Both the position numbers and the translations under genes were made by a program. A stretch of DNA of 64,000 nt from Pelagibacterium xiamenense (GTDB lineage: Bacteria; Pseudomonadota; Alphaproteobacteria; Rhizobiales; Devosiaceae): the NCBI RefSeq assembly GCF_021166475.1, contig NZ_JAJOYS010000002.1, forward strand, positions 682,001 through 746,000, written 5' to 3'. The notes beneath the pieces were generated by a model. It made no database searches. It saw only the letters and a list, made by a program, of their open reading frames with translations, and was not told where the DNA came from. This document shows positions 54,022 to 63,029 of this stretch, in pieces (position 1 is the stretch's first letter; each line of letters starts with the position of its first letter).

Positions 54022-55518
54022 CTATATTTCGAACTTAATCCCTTGGGCCAAAGGCAGTTCGGAGGAGTAATTCACGGTATTGGTCTGACGCCGCATATAC
54101 GCCTTCCACGCGTCCGACCCGCTCTCGCGCCCGCCGCCGGTCTCCTTTTCCCCGCCGAACGCGCCGCCGATCTCGGCCCCCGAGGGGCCGATATTGACGT
54201 TGGCGATCCCGCAATCGGACCCGACCGCTGACAGGAACGTCTCGGTCTCCCGGACGTCCGTGGAAAAGATGCAACTCGAAAGCCCCTGCGGTACGCCGTT
54301 CTGCAGCGCAATCGCCTCCTCGAGCGTCTTGTATCGCATCACATAAAGAATCGGAGCGAACGTCTCGGTTTTGACGATCTCGGTCTGCCCCGGCATCTCG
54401 ACGATCGCCGGATGCACATAGACCCCACCGGAAACCCTCTCGGCCCGATCTCCGCCGGTCACAGTCCCGCCCTGCGCCCTGGCCTCGGCGAGCGCCTTTT
54501 CCATAGTCTCGAACGAGCGCGCGTCGATCAGCGGCCCGACGAGCACTCCATCTTCGAGCGGATCGCCGATCGGCAGCCCTTCATAAACCGCCTTGAGACG
54601 CGCAACGAGCGCATCGGCCACATCCTCATGCACGATCAGCCGCCGCAGGCTCGTACAGCGTTGCCCGCATGTGCCGACCGCCGAAAAGACGATGGCCCGC
54701 GCGGCGTTTTCGAGATCCGCCGACGGGGCAACGATCATGGCGTTGTTGCCGCCCAGTTCGAGGATCGCCTTGCCGAACCGCTCGGCGACCTTGGGACCGA
54801 CCGCCCGCCCCATCCGCGTCGACCCTGTCGCCGAGATCAGCGGCACGTCCCTGGAGCCCGTCAGCGCTTCCCCGACTTCCGCGCCTCCGATCGCGACCTG
54901 CAACAGCCCCTCGGGCGCATCGCTCCCGAACCGCTTGAGCGCCTTTTTGAAAATCTTTTCGACCGCCAGGGCCGTCAACGGCGTTTTTTCCGATGGCTTC
55001 CAGATCGTGGTATTGCCGCAAACAGTGGCCAGCGCGAAATTCCAGGCAAACACGGCCACAGGGAAATTGAACGCCGAAATCACCCCGGTGACCCCGAGCG
55101 GATGCCAGCTCTCGCGCATGGCATGCCCGGGCCGCTCGGACGCGATCGTCAGTCCGTAAAGCTGCCGCGACTGCCCGACGGCAAGATCGCAGATATCGAT
55201 CATCTCCTGAACTTCCCCGAGCCCCTCCTGCAGGATTTTCCCGCATTCGAGCGTCACCAGCGCCCCGAGCGCATCCTTGGCCGCCCGCAATTCCTCCCCG
55301 AAAAGCCGGACCAGTTCCCCACGCCGCGGCCCCGGCACCCGCCGCCAATCCTCGAACGCCGTCTTGGCCCTTTGGATCATTGCCTCGACATCGGCGCCCG
55401 AATGCACCCTCACGTCACCGAGATGCCCCCCGTCGATCGGCGAGACGACCTCCAGCGCTCCGCCTTTCAGTTCGGCGTCTCCGAGACCGTTCGCTTTGAG
55501 AATATCCGCATGCGCCAT
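54022..55518 (-). CDS. ALDH7-type aldehyde dehydrogenase (L-piperidine-6-carboxylate dehydrogenase-like)
   Basis: 498 residues. The NAD-dependent ALDH7A1/AmaB-like family is recognised by SAFNFPVAVFAWNFAL, catalytic Glu in LELGGNNA, catalytic Cys in TCGQRCTSLRR and the ending GGEKETGGGRESGSDAW. The enzyme family oxidises alpha-aminoadipic semialdehyde/P6C in lysine catabolism and also handles other aldehydes. ATG 55518 follows GAGGAAAC by six bases. No other lysine-degradation gene is in the window, so substrate is inferred. Confidence 0.88.
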   Translation of the reverse strand: MAHADILKANGLGDAELKGGALEVVSPIDGGHLGDVRVHSGADVEAMIQRAKTAFEDWRRVPGPRRGELVRLFGEELRAAKDALGALVTLECGKILQEGLGEVQEMIDICDLAVGQSRQLYGLTIASERPGHAMRESWHPLGVTGVISAFNFPVAVFAWNFALATVCGNTTIWKPSEKTPLTALAVEKIFKKALKRFGSDAPEGLLQVAIGGAEVGEALTGSRDVPLISATGSTRMGRAVGPKVAERFGKAILELGGNNAMIVAPSADLENAARAIVFSAVGTCGQRCTSLRRLIVHEDVADALVARLKAVYEGLPIGDPLEDGVLVGPLIDARSFETMEKALAEARAQGGTVTGGDRAERVSGGVYVHPAIVEMPGQTEIVKTETFAPILYVMRYKTLEEAIALQNGVPQGLSSCIFSTDVRETETFLSAVGSDCGIANVNIGPSGAEIGGAFGGEKETGGGRESGSDAWKAYMRRQTNTVNYSSELPLAQGIKFEI

Positions 55519-55760
55519 GATGATGTTTCCTCGCATTGATCATCCCACCGCTTCATCGCGGCGTGTTGTCTCCCGAGACTATGCGAGCGCAGACGTATGG
55601 CCAAACGGTGGTTTCGCGTTGGGAGTTTGCAGGGGTACGGCAGAAAAACCCGCCGCCGCGGCCCCCCCAACGCGACGCGCAGGAGCAGGTTTCAGATGAC
55701 CGCCCGGCAACCCGTCAACAACGCCTTACCGGATTACGCAATAAATTCATAAAGTTGCGG

Positions 55761-55788
55761 TTGACGTCGGCGCCCCTCCAACTAACAT
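55761..55788 (+). promoter_or_regulatory. Possible promoter for the autotransporter gene
   Basis: TTGACG-N16-TAACAT, about 35 bp before the first possible start. The 300-bp stretch between the aldehyde-dehydrogenase and autotransporter genes otherwise shows nothing recognisable. Confidence 0.4.
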
Positions 55789-55821
55789 GTCACTCATTGA
55801 TATAAAAATTTGAGTAATGAC

Positions 55822-58674
55822 ATGGTGACGTATCCCTTTTCGATGAAGACACGGCGGCTTCGCTCGATTTTTCCGGTTGCCGCGAGCCTTACAGTGCTCA
55901 CGATGCTGATGGCGCCGGCGCAGGGGGCGACCTTCAACGTCTCGAATCAGGCGGAACTGTTCGATGCCATCGAACTGGCGCAAGCGAGTGGTGATCCAAG
56001 CTCGACGATCAACCTGACCAGCAGTTTCACCGTCACCGGCACGGTGCCGGACGTTGCCGGAAAAGACATTGCCGTCGTTACAGGCGGCAATACGCTTACG
56101 CTCACCACACCCGCGTTCAACGTCGATGGCGGTGCATCCCTGACGCTGAGCGGCAACGTTGTGGCAGACGGCTCAGCCGTAAGCAAAGCCGGCGCCGGGC
56201 AATTGCTGCTCAATGGCTCGAGGCTGCACCTGGGTGAAGGGACCACACAGATCACGGGTGGCGATGTCGAATTCGGTACGTCGGTTGGCGGCACCGTCTT
56301 CCAAATGGCTATCGCAGACGGCGACAACACGACAGCCAGCCTTGTCGTGTCGGGCACGGATACGCGATTGGCCGCGACAGGGTCCGATGGACTCAAACTG
56401 GGCGGCGGCCAGAATTCTGTAGCAACATTGACGGTGGGTGACGGCGCGCGGTTTGAAAGCGATCAAGGCTTTACCGTCTCCGGCTATTCAACCACCACGG
56501 TCAACTTGAACGTTTCGGGTAGCGGCTCGGCCATTGACGGCTCCGGTCTTCTTGCGAGAGCGGGAACAGTGAACGTTGCGATCGAGGATGGCGCGCAGTG
56601 GCTTGCCGGCGCCAGCAATTTGTACCTGGGCGGCATACCGTTCGGATCGGTCGGCAGGGGACTGGATGGGGCACAGGTCTTCGCCACCGTGTCGGGCACA
56701 GACACCGAATGGCGGACCACCGGTAGATTGTTCATGATGAACGGGTCGCTGGACATTCTGGACGGCGCATCCGTTTCCGCCGGGGACGTTCAGATTGCGA
56801 GCGGTCGCGGAACGCTCAATGCGGACGTCACCGTCTCGGGTTCGGGCTCGACATTCTCGGGCACGACAATGGATATCGGCGCCGGTAGCGCCACCGGCGC
56901 GGGCAGCCTGACGATTGCCGACGGTGGCGAGGTTTCGGTTGGCGGCGGCGCCGCCGCACTGGACATTGGCAGCCGCGGCACACTCAATTTCGGCGGCGCG
57001 GACATCGCGGCGGGGGCCGGCACCCTGGACGCCTCAGGCATCACGCTCGATGCCGACGGCGTTGTCAATTTCAACCACACCGATACCGACTACGCGTTTG
57101 ACGTCGGCGTCACCGGCGACGGGACGCTCAATCACCTCGCCGGTCATACCATCATGACCGACGACCAGACTGGCTTCACGGGCACGGCCAACGTCTCGGG
57201 GGGCACGCTTTCCGTCAATGGAACGCTCGGCGGCGTCCTCAACGTCCTCACCGAAGGGCGCCTGCAAGGCTCCGGCGTCGTGGGCGTTACCGAAAACGCC
57301 GGCATCATCGCGCCGGGCAATTCCATCGGCACGTTGACCGTTGCCGGCGACTATACGGGCAGTGGTGGCCTGCTCGAGATCGAATCGGTGCTCGGCGACG
57401 ACAGCTCAGCCACCGACCTGCTCCACGTCACCGGAAACACCTCGGGGTCCACGAACGTCGAGGTCATCAATCTGGGCGGGTCCGGTGCGCTGACAAACGA
57501 AGGCATCCGGATCGTGCAGGTAGACGGCACGTCCGACGGTGCGTTCGGCCTGCTCGGCGACTATGAATTCGAGGGCGACCAGGCTGTGGTCGGCGGCGCT
57601 TATGCCTATCGGCTCTATCAGGGCAGCATCAGCGACCCGGCGGACGGGGACTGGTATCTGCGCTCGGCGCTGCTTCCCCCCGATCCCGCCGACCCCGAGC
57701 CGTCCGAACCCCTCTACCAGCCCGGCGTCCCCGTTTATCAGGCTTATGCGGGCGCGTTAGGCGCGTTCACGGAACTCGACACGCTCCAGCAGCGCAAAGG
57801 CAATCGCCACTGGTCCGAAGCCGATCCCCAGGAGGACACTGGCCTCTGGGTACAGATGCAAGCCGGCAGGCACAGTCTCTCCCCCGAGACCACTGCGGTT
57901 GATGTAGCATACGACGCCAGCGTGTGGGGCCTGCGCGCGGGCCTCGACGCACCGGTGGGCAGTTTCGACGACGGCGAGTTGATCGTTGAAGCCAGCCTTG
58001 AATATGGACGGCTTGTGAGCGCCGTGACATCGCGTTTCGGTGACGGCACCATCAGCAGCGGCGGCCTTTCCCTGGGCGGCGCGCTGACCTGGTACGGCGA
58101 CAACGGGTTCTACCTCGACGGACAGGGACAGGTCACCTGGTCGAGCAGCGACCTCACCTCGACGACTGCCGCACGCGAACTCGTTGGCAGCAACAACGGG
58201 TTCGGCTATGCGGTCGGGCTCGAGTTGGGCCACCGCATCGACCTTGACGAGGAATGGTCAATCACGCCTCAGGCGCAACTGACCTACACGTCGGTTTCCT
58301 TCGACGAATTCACCGACACCTTCGGCGCACCTGTCTCGCTCGAAAATAGCCATGATCTTGTCGGCCGCGTCGGCCTGTCCGTCGATCACCAGCGTGAATG
58401 GGAGAATGAAGAGGGAACCACCGACCGCTCGCACGTTTACGGTATTGCCAACCTCTACGTGCCGATCCGCTCGAATGCCACTGTCGATGTCGCCGGCGTC
58501 GACTTCGGGGCATCAGAGAGCGACGCGTGGGGCGGCATCGGCTTGGGCGGAACGCTCAATTTCGACGACGACAGAACCGCCCTCCACGGGGAAATCACCG
58601 CGCGGACCAATCTTGAACAATTCGGCACGGATTACGCTCTCACCGGTTCGGTCGGGCTCCGCGTCAAATTCTAA
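55822..58674 (+). CDS. Autotransporter (type Va) with beta-helix passenger
   Basis: About 950 residues. A signal sequence (MKTRRLRSIFPVAASLTVLTMLMAPAQG) begins either at ATG 55822 or 55843; a TTG at 55810 is least likely. The passenger (about 30-620) is rich in Gly, Thr, Ser, Asn and Val, with repeated beta-strand/turn units such as SGSGSTFSGT, TVSGTDT and LxVxGTLGG, typical of right-handed beta-helices and PATR repeats. A Pro-rich linker (PPDPADPEPSEP, near 620) leads to a translocator barrel of about 300 residues ending in Phe (VGLRVKF), the outer-membrane sorting signal. It is probably a surface adhesin or cell-cell factor. Stand-alone; the only clear surface protein here. Confidence 0.9.
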   Translation: MVTYPFSMKTRRLRSIFPVAASLTVLTMLMAPAQGATFNVSNQAELFDAIELAQASGDPSSTINLTSSFTVTGTVPDVAGKDIAVVTGGNTLTLTTPAFNVDGGASLTLSGNVVADGSAVSKAGAGQLLLNGSRLHLGEGTTQITGGDVEFGTSVGGTVFQMAIADGDNTTASLVVSGTDTRLAATGSDGLKLGGGQNSVATLTVGDGARFESDQGFTVSGYSTTTVNLNVSGSGSAIDGSGLLARAGTVNVAIEDGAQWLAGASNLYLGGIPFGSVGRGLDGAQVFATVSGTDTEWRTTGRLFMMNGSLDILDGASVSAGDVQIASGRGTLNADVTVSGSGSTFSGTTMDIGAGSATGAGSLTIADGGEVSVGGGAAALDIGSRGTLNFGGADIAAGAGTLDASGITLDADGVVNFNHTDTDYAFDVGVTGDGTLNHLAGHTIMTDDQTGFTGTANVSGGTLSVNGTLGGVLNVLTEGRLQGSGVVGVTENAGIIAPGNSIGTLTVAGDYTGSGGLLEIESVLGDDSSATDLLHVTGNTSGSTNVEVINLGGSGALTNEGIRIVQVDGTSDGAFGLLGDYEFEGDQAVVGGAYAYRLYQGSISDPADGDWYLRSALLPPDPADPEPSEPLYQPGVPVYQAYAGALGAFTELDTLQQRKGNRHWSEADPQEDTGLWVQMQAGRHSLSPETTAVDVAYDASVWGLRAGLDAPVGSFDDGELIVEASLEYGRLVSAVTSRFGDGTISSGGLSLGGALTWYGDNGFYLDGQGQVTWSSSDLTSTTAARELVGSNNGFGYAVGLELGHRIDLDEEWSITPQAQLTYTSVSFDEFTDTFGAPVSLENSHDLVGRVGLSVDHQREWENEEGTTDRSHVYGIANLYVPIRSNATVDVAGVDFGASESDAWGGIGLGGTLNFDDDRTALHGEITARTNLEQFGTDYALTGSVGLRVKF

Positions 58675-58835
58675 AAGAACATAGTCCAGGGCGCACCCCG
58701 CGGCCGCGCCTGGGCAACACCATTGCGCCCCCGTTTCGATTCGGTCGAAGCGGGGGCCGACGTTTTCGGTACGTGCAAACAGCCGTCCGACGACTGCGGC
58801 GCACCGCGCCAAGCCCTGTCGATTTATGGAATGGA

Positions 58836-58910
58836 TGGTGGGTGTGACTGGGATTGAACCAGTGACCCCTGCCGTGTGAAGGCAGTGCTCTCCCGCTGAG
58901 CTACACACCC
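58836..58910 (-). tRNA. tRNA-Val (CAC)
   Basis: Minus-strand cloverleaf of 75 nt: acceptor GGGTGTG / CACACCC with encoded CCA, D-arm AGCTCAGCGGGAGAGC, anticodon loop TTCACAC (anticodon CAC), T-loop GGTTCAATCC. It lies downstream of the tRNA-Val(GAC) gene in the same transcript. Confidence 0.96.
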
Positions 58911-58965
58911 GCCTGCCGCACCCGATACGGGGAATATGAAGGTGCGGTGGTGGTTGGAAAAGGAA

Positions 58966-59040
58966 TGGTGGGCGTGACTGGGATTGAACCAGTGACCCCT
59001 ACGATGTCAACGTAGTGCTCTCCCGCTGAGCTACACGCCC
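58966..59040 (-). tRNA. tRNA-Val (GAC)
   Basis: Minus-strand cloverleaf of 75 nt: acceptor GGGCGTG / CACGCCC with encoded CCA, anticodon loop TTGACAT (anticodon GAC), T-arm identical to the neighbouring valine tRNA. With the CAC gene it reads GTC/GTT and GTG codons. They share a promoter at 59084-59113. Confidence 0.96.
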
Positions 59041-59083
59041 GTTCCTTTGAACGCTGGCCCCTTGGGCCCGCGCGGTGATGCGG

Positions 59084-59113
59084 GATAGACCACAAAACGC
59101 GCGTCCCGGTCAA
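59084..59113 (-). promoter_or_regulatory. Promoter for the tRNA-Val pair
   Basis: On the minus strand TTGACC-N18-TCTATC, about 45 bp before the first tRNA. Confidence 0.5.
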
Positions 59114-59156
59114 GCCTCAAAAAGCGAAAATGACCCTTCGGTAACAGCGTCCCCGG

Positions 59157-59522
59157 CTAAGCCGCGAGCAGCCGCTCGACTTCCCCCACGAGGTCGCGCA
59201 GATGGAAGGGTTTCGAGAGCACCGACGCCCCCTTGGGCGCCTCGCTGTCGGGGTTGAGCGCGACCGCCGCAAACCCCGTGATGAACATCACCTTGAGGTC
59301 CGGATCGAGCTCCGTCGCGCGCCGGGCCAGTTCGATCCCGTCCATTTCCGGCATCACGATGTCCGACAGCAACAAAGTGAACGGCTCCTCGCGCAACCGC
59401 TCATAGGCCGATTTCCCGTTGTCGAAGGCGACCACATCATAGCCCGCATTTTTAAGCGCGCGGGTGAGAAACCGCCGCATGTCGGAGTCGTCTTCGGCCA
59501 AGAGGATCCGGTGCATCGTCAT
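59157..59522 (-). CDS. cpdR: CpdR-like single-domain response regulator
   Basis: 121 residues, a lone receiver domain: acidic residues in LLAEDDSDMRR, phospho-acceptor Asp54 (LLLSDIVMPEM), Thr in FITGF and Lys in VLSKPFHL. In Caulobacter and rhizobia, unphosphorylated CpdR primes ClpXP for degradation of cell-cycle proteins, with RcdA as the next adaptor. AAGGAAG about nine bases before ATG 59522 sets the start. Divergent from an N-formylglutamate amidohydrolase gene. Confidence 0.87.
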   Translation of the reverse strand: MTMHRILLAEDDSDMRRFLTRALKNAGYDVVAFDNGKSAYERLREEPFTLLLSDIVMPEMDGIELARRATELDPDLKVMFITGFAAVALNPDSEAPKGASVLSKPFHLRDLVGEVERLLAA

Positions 59523-59734
59523 CGCGTGAGCTTCCTTCGGGGACGTTCGCCCTGCTGATTCGCATGTTGGCCGGAACCTATAGCCAAGACAATATCGGGC
59601 GCATAGGGATTCACTGTTCGCTTGGTTACCCCGTGTGGTTACCGCCCCCGCGTAGCGGTGGACAATTCCCCGGCCAACGGGCAAACTTGCCGGCGAGGGG
59701 CCAGGCACGGATTCGAGAAAGAAAAGGGGTAGGC

Positions 59735-60616
59735 GTGCGCAGCGATTATCACGATAGGCCGGCTTTCGAAACCATCCGGCCCCGCCGCCAGATCGCGCCG
59801 CTCGTTCTCAACTCCTCCCATTCGGGCCGCGATTATCCGGATCGTTTCCTCGCGCTCTCAAAGCTCGACGAAACCACCATCCGCCAGTCCGAAGACGCCT
59901 ATGTCGACGAGCTCTTTTCCCGCGCGCCGCATATGGGCATCCCCATGCTTAGGGCGCATTTCCCCCGCGCCTATCTCGACATCAACCGCGAGCCCTACGA
60001 GCTCGACCCGCGCATGTTCCGCGACAAGCTGCCCGAGCATTTCAACACAACCTCCCCGCGCATCGCCGCCGGGCTGGGCACCATCGCCCGCATCGTCTCG
60101 GAAAACCGCCCCATCTACCGCGAACTTCTGACCCTCGAAGACGCCGCCATGCGCATCGAGGGCATCTATCGACCCTACCACAAGACCCTCCAGGCGCTCC
60201 TGACCGAAACCGTCAACCGCTTCGGCATCGCGGTCCTGATCGACTGCCACTCCATGCCGCGCCTGCACCGTGGCAACGATCGCACCGCCCCCGACATCGT
60301 TCTGGGCGACCGCTACGGCACGACCTGCGCGCCCGCCATCATGGATCTCGTGGAAACCGTCTTTTCGAGTGCCGGGCTCAAGGTGGCCCGCAACCGCCCC
60401 TATGCCGGCGGCCACACCACCCGCACCTATGGCCGTCCGCAATACGGCATGCATTGCCTGCAGATCGAGATCAGCCGCCATCTCTACATGCACGAATTGA
60501 CCCTCGTGCGCCATTCGGGCTTCTCGCCCATGCAGAAGCTCGCCACCAGCCTCGTATCGGCGCTGGCCGGCTTCGACTACATGTCCATCGCCCGCACGCA
60601 GGCCGCGGCGGAATAA
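59735..60616 (+). CDS. N-formylglutamate amidohydrolase family protein
   Basis: 293 residues with the family metal-binding segments LNSSHSGRDYP (Ser-His), IDCHSMP (Asp, His) and FGRPQ-like sites. It probably hydrolyses N-formylglutamate or a related N-formyl amide; in this group the gene commonly lies opposite a cpdR gene, as here, rather than with histidine-use genes. GTG 59735 is chosen because GGGGT lies about eight bases before it and the protein then starts at the family N-terminus; longer ORF starts overlap the cpdR region. Confidence 0.84.
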   Translation: MRSDYHDRPAFETIRPRRQIAPLVLNSSHSGRDYPDRFLALSKLDETTIRQSEDAYVDELFSRAPHMGIPMLRAHFPRAYLDINREPYELDPRMFRDKLPEHFNTTSPRIAAGLGTIARIVSENRPIYRELLTLEDAAMRIEGIYRPYHKTLQALLTETVNRFGIAVLIDCHSMPRLHRGNDRTAPDIVLGDRYGTTCAPAIMDLVETVFSSAGLKVARNRPYAGGHTTRTYGRPQYGMHCLQIEISRHLYMHELTLVRHSGFSPMQKLATSLVSALAGFDYMSIARTQAAAE

Positions 60617-60911
60617 GCATCGAATTCTGGGGAAGAGAAAAGAGTGGGCCGCTCGGAGCGGCCCCAGTCAAGGGAGGAAACGTTGGCAATTCCCACCTTC
60701 AGGAGAAGACTCAATGAATTGCCAAACCATCATGCAATATCGTGCTTGAACCTTTTTGAGCCAAAGCGCAAGCCGCTAAGCACGAATGTGTATGCAATCC
60801 ACGACTCGTGTTGCAAAAAGGAATCACTTTTGTGAACCTTTTGTTTACCTCTGTGGCGAGCGCCCTGCATTCGGCCGGTTCAGGCCCGTATTTCCAACTG
60901 TCTGGGACTTC
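60617..60911 (+). other. Intergenic region before hisN, no gene seen
   Basis: Contains a hairpin, GGGCCGC-TCGGA-GCGGCCC (60646-60664), without a T run, then an AT-richer stretch with several TTG and TTTG runs and no ORF that would be favoured. A promoter for hisN is expected but no clear boxes stand out. Confidence 0.6.
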
Positions 60912-61727
60912 ATGATAAATTCACAAAACGCCGTGCCCGCTCCCGATTCGATCCTGGCCACGATGACGGAAGCCGCCGCCGCCGCACGCGCCCTCACCCT
61001 CTCCCACTTCCGCACGCAATTGTCTGTGGACAATAAACTGACCACCGGCTTCGATCCCGTGACCGAGGCCGACCGGGCCGCGGAAACCGCAATCCGTGAT
61101 GTGATTCACCGTCATTTCCCCGACCACGCCATCATCGGCGAGGAGTGGGAGGCCAAGACCACCGGCAGCGCCTTCACCTGGATTATCGACCCGATCGACG
61201 GCACCCGCGCCTTCATCTCCGGCGTCCCCGTCTGGGGCACACTGATCGGGCTCACCCACAACGGCCGCGCCATCGCCGGCCTTATGGAACAGCCCTTCAC
61301 CGGCGAGACCTGGACCGGCATTTCCGGCACATCGGCATATCGCCGCGGCGGCGCCGAAGCAGCGCTGAAAACCAGTTCTGTGCAGCGCCTTTCCGCCGTG
61401 CGCGCCACCACAACCTCTCCCGAACTCTTTACCGGTCCTTACGCCGCGGGCTGGCACGCCATCCGTGACCGCGTCCTCCAGACCCGCTATGGGCTCGATT
61501 GCTATGGCTACGCTCTTTTGGCCTCCGGCCACATCGACCTCGTCATCGAGGCGGGCTTGAAGGACGTCGACATCGCCCCCCTCGTGCCCATCATCGAAGG
61601 CGCCGGTGGCGTCGTCACCACCTGGGACGGCGGACGCGCCGAAAAGGGCGGCACCTGCATCGCCGCCGCGACACCTCAATTGCACGAAGAGGCCATGGAA
61701 ACGCTGCGCGAGGCCATGCTGGCGTAA
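60912..61727 (+). CDS. hisN: Histidinol-phosphatase-like enzyme, inositol-monophosphatase fold
   Basis: 271 residues. Metal motifs IGEEWEAK, IIDPIDGTRAFISG and DVDIAPLVPIIEGAGG match the HisN (histidinol phosphate phosphatase) branch of the IMPase family rather than SuhB. It would remove phosphate from L-histidinol phosphate in histidine synthesis. ATG 60912 is used; upstream in-frame ATG codons add a segment without homology. No other his gene is in the window. Confidence 0.85.
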   Translation: MINSQNAVPAPDSILATMTEAAAAARALTLSHFRTQLSVDNKLTTGFDPVTEADRAAETAIRDVIHRHFPDHAIIGEEWEAKTTGSAFTWIIDPIDGTRAFISGVPVWGTLIGLTHNGRAIAGLMEQPFTGETWTGISGTSAYRRGGAEAALKTSSVQRLSAVRATTTSPELFTGPYAAGWHAIRDRVLQTRYGLDCYGYALLASGHIDLVIEAGLKDVDIAPLVPIIEGAGGVVTTWDGGRAEKGGTCIAAATPQLHEEAMETLREAMLA

Positions 61728-61753
61728 CTTGGGAGGCTGTGCGCCGCAGCACG

Positions 61754-62728
61754 CTACTCACTCTGCTCGGTCACAAACGCATCGAACGCCGCAAAAAGCT
61801 GCGCCCGGATCGCATCGGTTTCCATGAACATCTCGTGCCGCGCACCGGGGATCACGACGTGATGGCCCGTCCGCATCCTGAGCCCCAGCATTTCGGTCGC
61901 CGCCGTCGAAACCACCCGGTCGCAGGCGGCTGCAGCGATGAAGACGGGGATCTTGAGGCTGGCGGGAAAATCGAACGCGTTGGCCTCTTCCATGGCCGCC
62001 ATGGCCGCGGCGATCCAGGATATCGTAGGCGCGCCCACGACGAGCTCGGGATGGGCGGCAAGCGTATCGGCACCGCGCATATACCGCGCCCGATCTCCGG
62101 TGAGCGGGTTTCCTTCGAAGGTTTCCGCACTCATCGCCCGGTCTTCCCTGCGTCCGAACGGCATCCGTCCGAACCCCAGGAACCGCGCGGCGTCGAGCAC
62201 GCGCCGCGCCCATTTCATCCGTATGGGCAGCCCGTCGAGCCCGATCATGGGTGAACATAAGAATGCGCGATCGAACATGATCCGGTCCCGCGCCGCCGCC
62301 AGAAGCGCCACCAGCCCGCCGGTCGAATGCCCGACGAGGAAATATGGCGGCGGACAATCGGGCAGAAGGATCTGGCCGTGAAAGCTCCTCAGATCCGTCC
62401 AGTAGTCCTCGAAATCCTCGACATGCCCCGCCGAGCGGTTACGCGCCAGCCGTTCGGACCCGCCCTGCCCGCGCAGATCGAAGGTGGCGACGGCAAAGCC
62501 GCGCTTTTGAAAATCGGTGATGGTCTCGAAGTACTTCTCGATGAATTCCGCCCGCCCCTGCACGAGACAGATGGTGCCCTTATGGACATCCCCCACGCGC
62601 GGAAAGAGCCCATAGCGCAGCTTGACCCCGTCCGCGGCCGTAAAGATCCCCGCGCGGCCGCCCTTAGGCACCGGGTTGGCCTCGATGGTATGGAAACGGG
62701 CTGACGGAAGTTGGGCGTGGATATTCAC
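61754..62728 (-). CDS. Lysophospholipase-like alpha/beta hydrolase
   Basis: About 324 residues. The nucleophile elbow is VGHSTGG (near residue 130), the oxyanion region is around LVQGRAEFIEKYFE, Asp in ACDRVV and catalytic His in GARHEMFME. The sequence resembles PldB/monoacylglycerol-lipase-like hydrolases. Start is uncertain: GTG 62728 gives a normal-sized protein. The longer ORF (to 62902) would run through the strong hairpin at 62793-62828 and adds low-complexity residues, so it is disfavoured. It converges with hisN. Confidence 0.83.
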   Translation of the reverse strand: MNIHAQLPSARFHTIEANPVPKGGRAGIFTAADGVKLRYGLFPRVGDVHKGTICLVQGRAEFIEKYFETITDFQKRGFAVATFDLRGQGGSERLARNRSAGHVEDFEDYWTDLRSFHGQILLPDCPPPYFLVGHSTGGLVALLAAARDRIMFDRAFLCSPMIGLDGLPIRMKWARRVLDAARFLGFGRMPFGRREDRAMSAETFEGNPLTGDRARYMRGADTLAAHPELVVGAPTISWIAAAMAAMEEANAFDFPASLKIPVFIAAAACDRVVSTAATEMLGLRMRTGHHVVIPGARHEMFMETDAIRAQLFAAFDAFVTEQSE

Positions 62729-62786
62729 GGGTCGCGGCGCTCTGGCGTTTTCCGCAAGACTACGGACTAGCGCGGGCGCTGACAAA

Positions 62787-62828
62787 CGAAAAGGGAGCAC
62801 CTGCCCGCGCTGGCGGACGGGTGCTCCC
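62787..62828 (-). terminator. Minus-strand hairpin with T-run upstream of the hydrolase
   Basis: GGGAGCACC (62793-62801) and GGTGCTCCC (62820-62828) pair, and on the minus strand TTTTCGTTT follows. It would end a transcript that starts within about 62830-63010. No ORF there is convincing, so either a small RNA or an attenuator of the hydrolase gene is possible. Confidence 0.55.
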
Positions 62829-62994
62829 GGAACGGCAGGCCCCATTGCGGGGGGCGGTGAATGGCGCCTGCGTTCTGTTGCGAACGCCTTTCGGTCGTTC
62901 ACATGATGGTGTTCTAACCGGCAGCGCCTGAACGGGGTCCGAGTGCCCCATTCATTTTCCGTTCATATGCTCGAAATGCCCCGCCCACGGGGGA

Positions 62995-63020
62995 CTTGAA
63001 CCGCCAAATTGCCGTACCTA
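62995..63020 (+). promoter_or_regulatory. Possible sigma-32-like promoter of the heat-shock gene
   Basis: CTTGAAC at 62995-63001 resembles the -35 of RpoH promoters. The -10 part at 63014-63020 (GTACCTA) is weak. Confidence 0.3.
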
Positions 63021-63029
63021 CTTGATGTG

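Noticed and set aside
62729..62902. N-terminal extension of the lysophospholipase-like gene to 62902
   Set aside because: Would translate through a strong terminator-like hairpin and adds residues with no homology; GTG 62728 gives the family length.
62984..63003. Possible tRNA gene on the minus strand (GGTTCAAGTC-like T-arm)
   Set aside because: One T-stem mismatch, no matching acceptor strand, no anticodon or D-arm upstream and no CCA.
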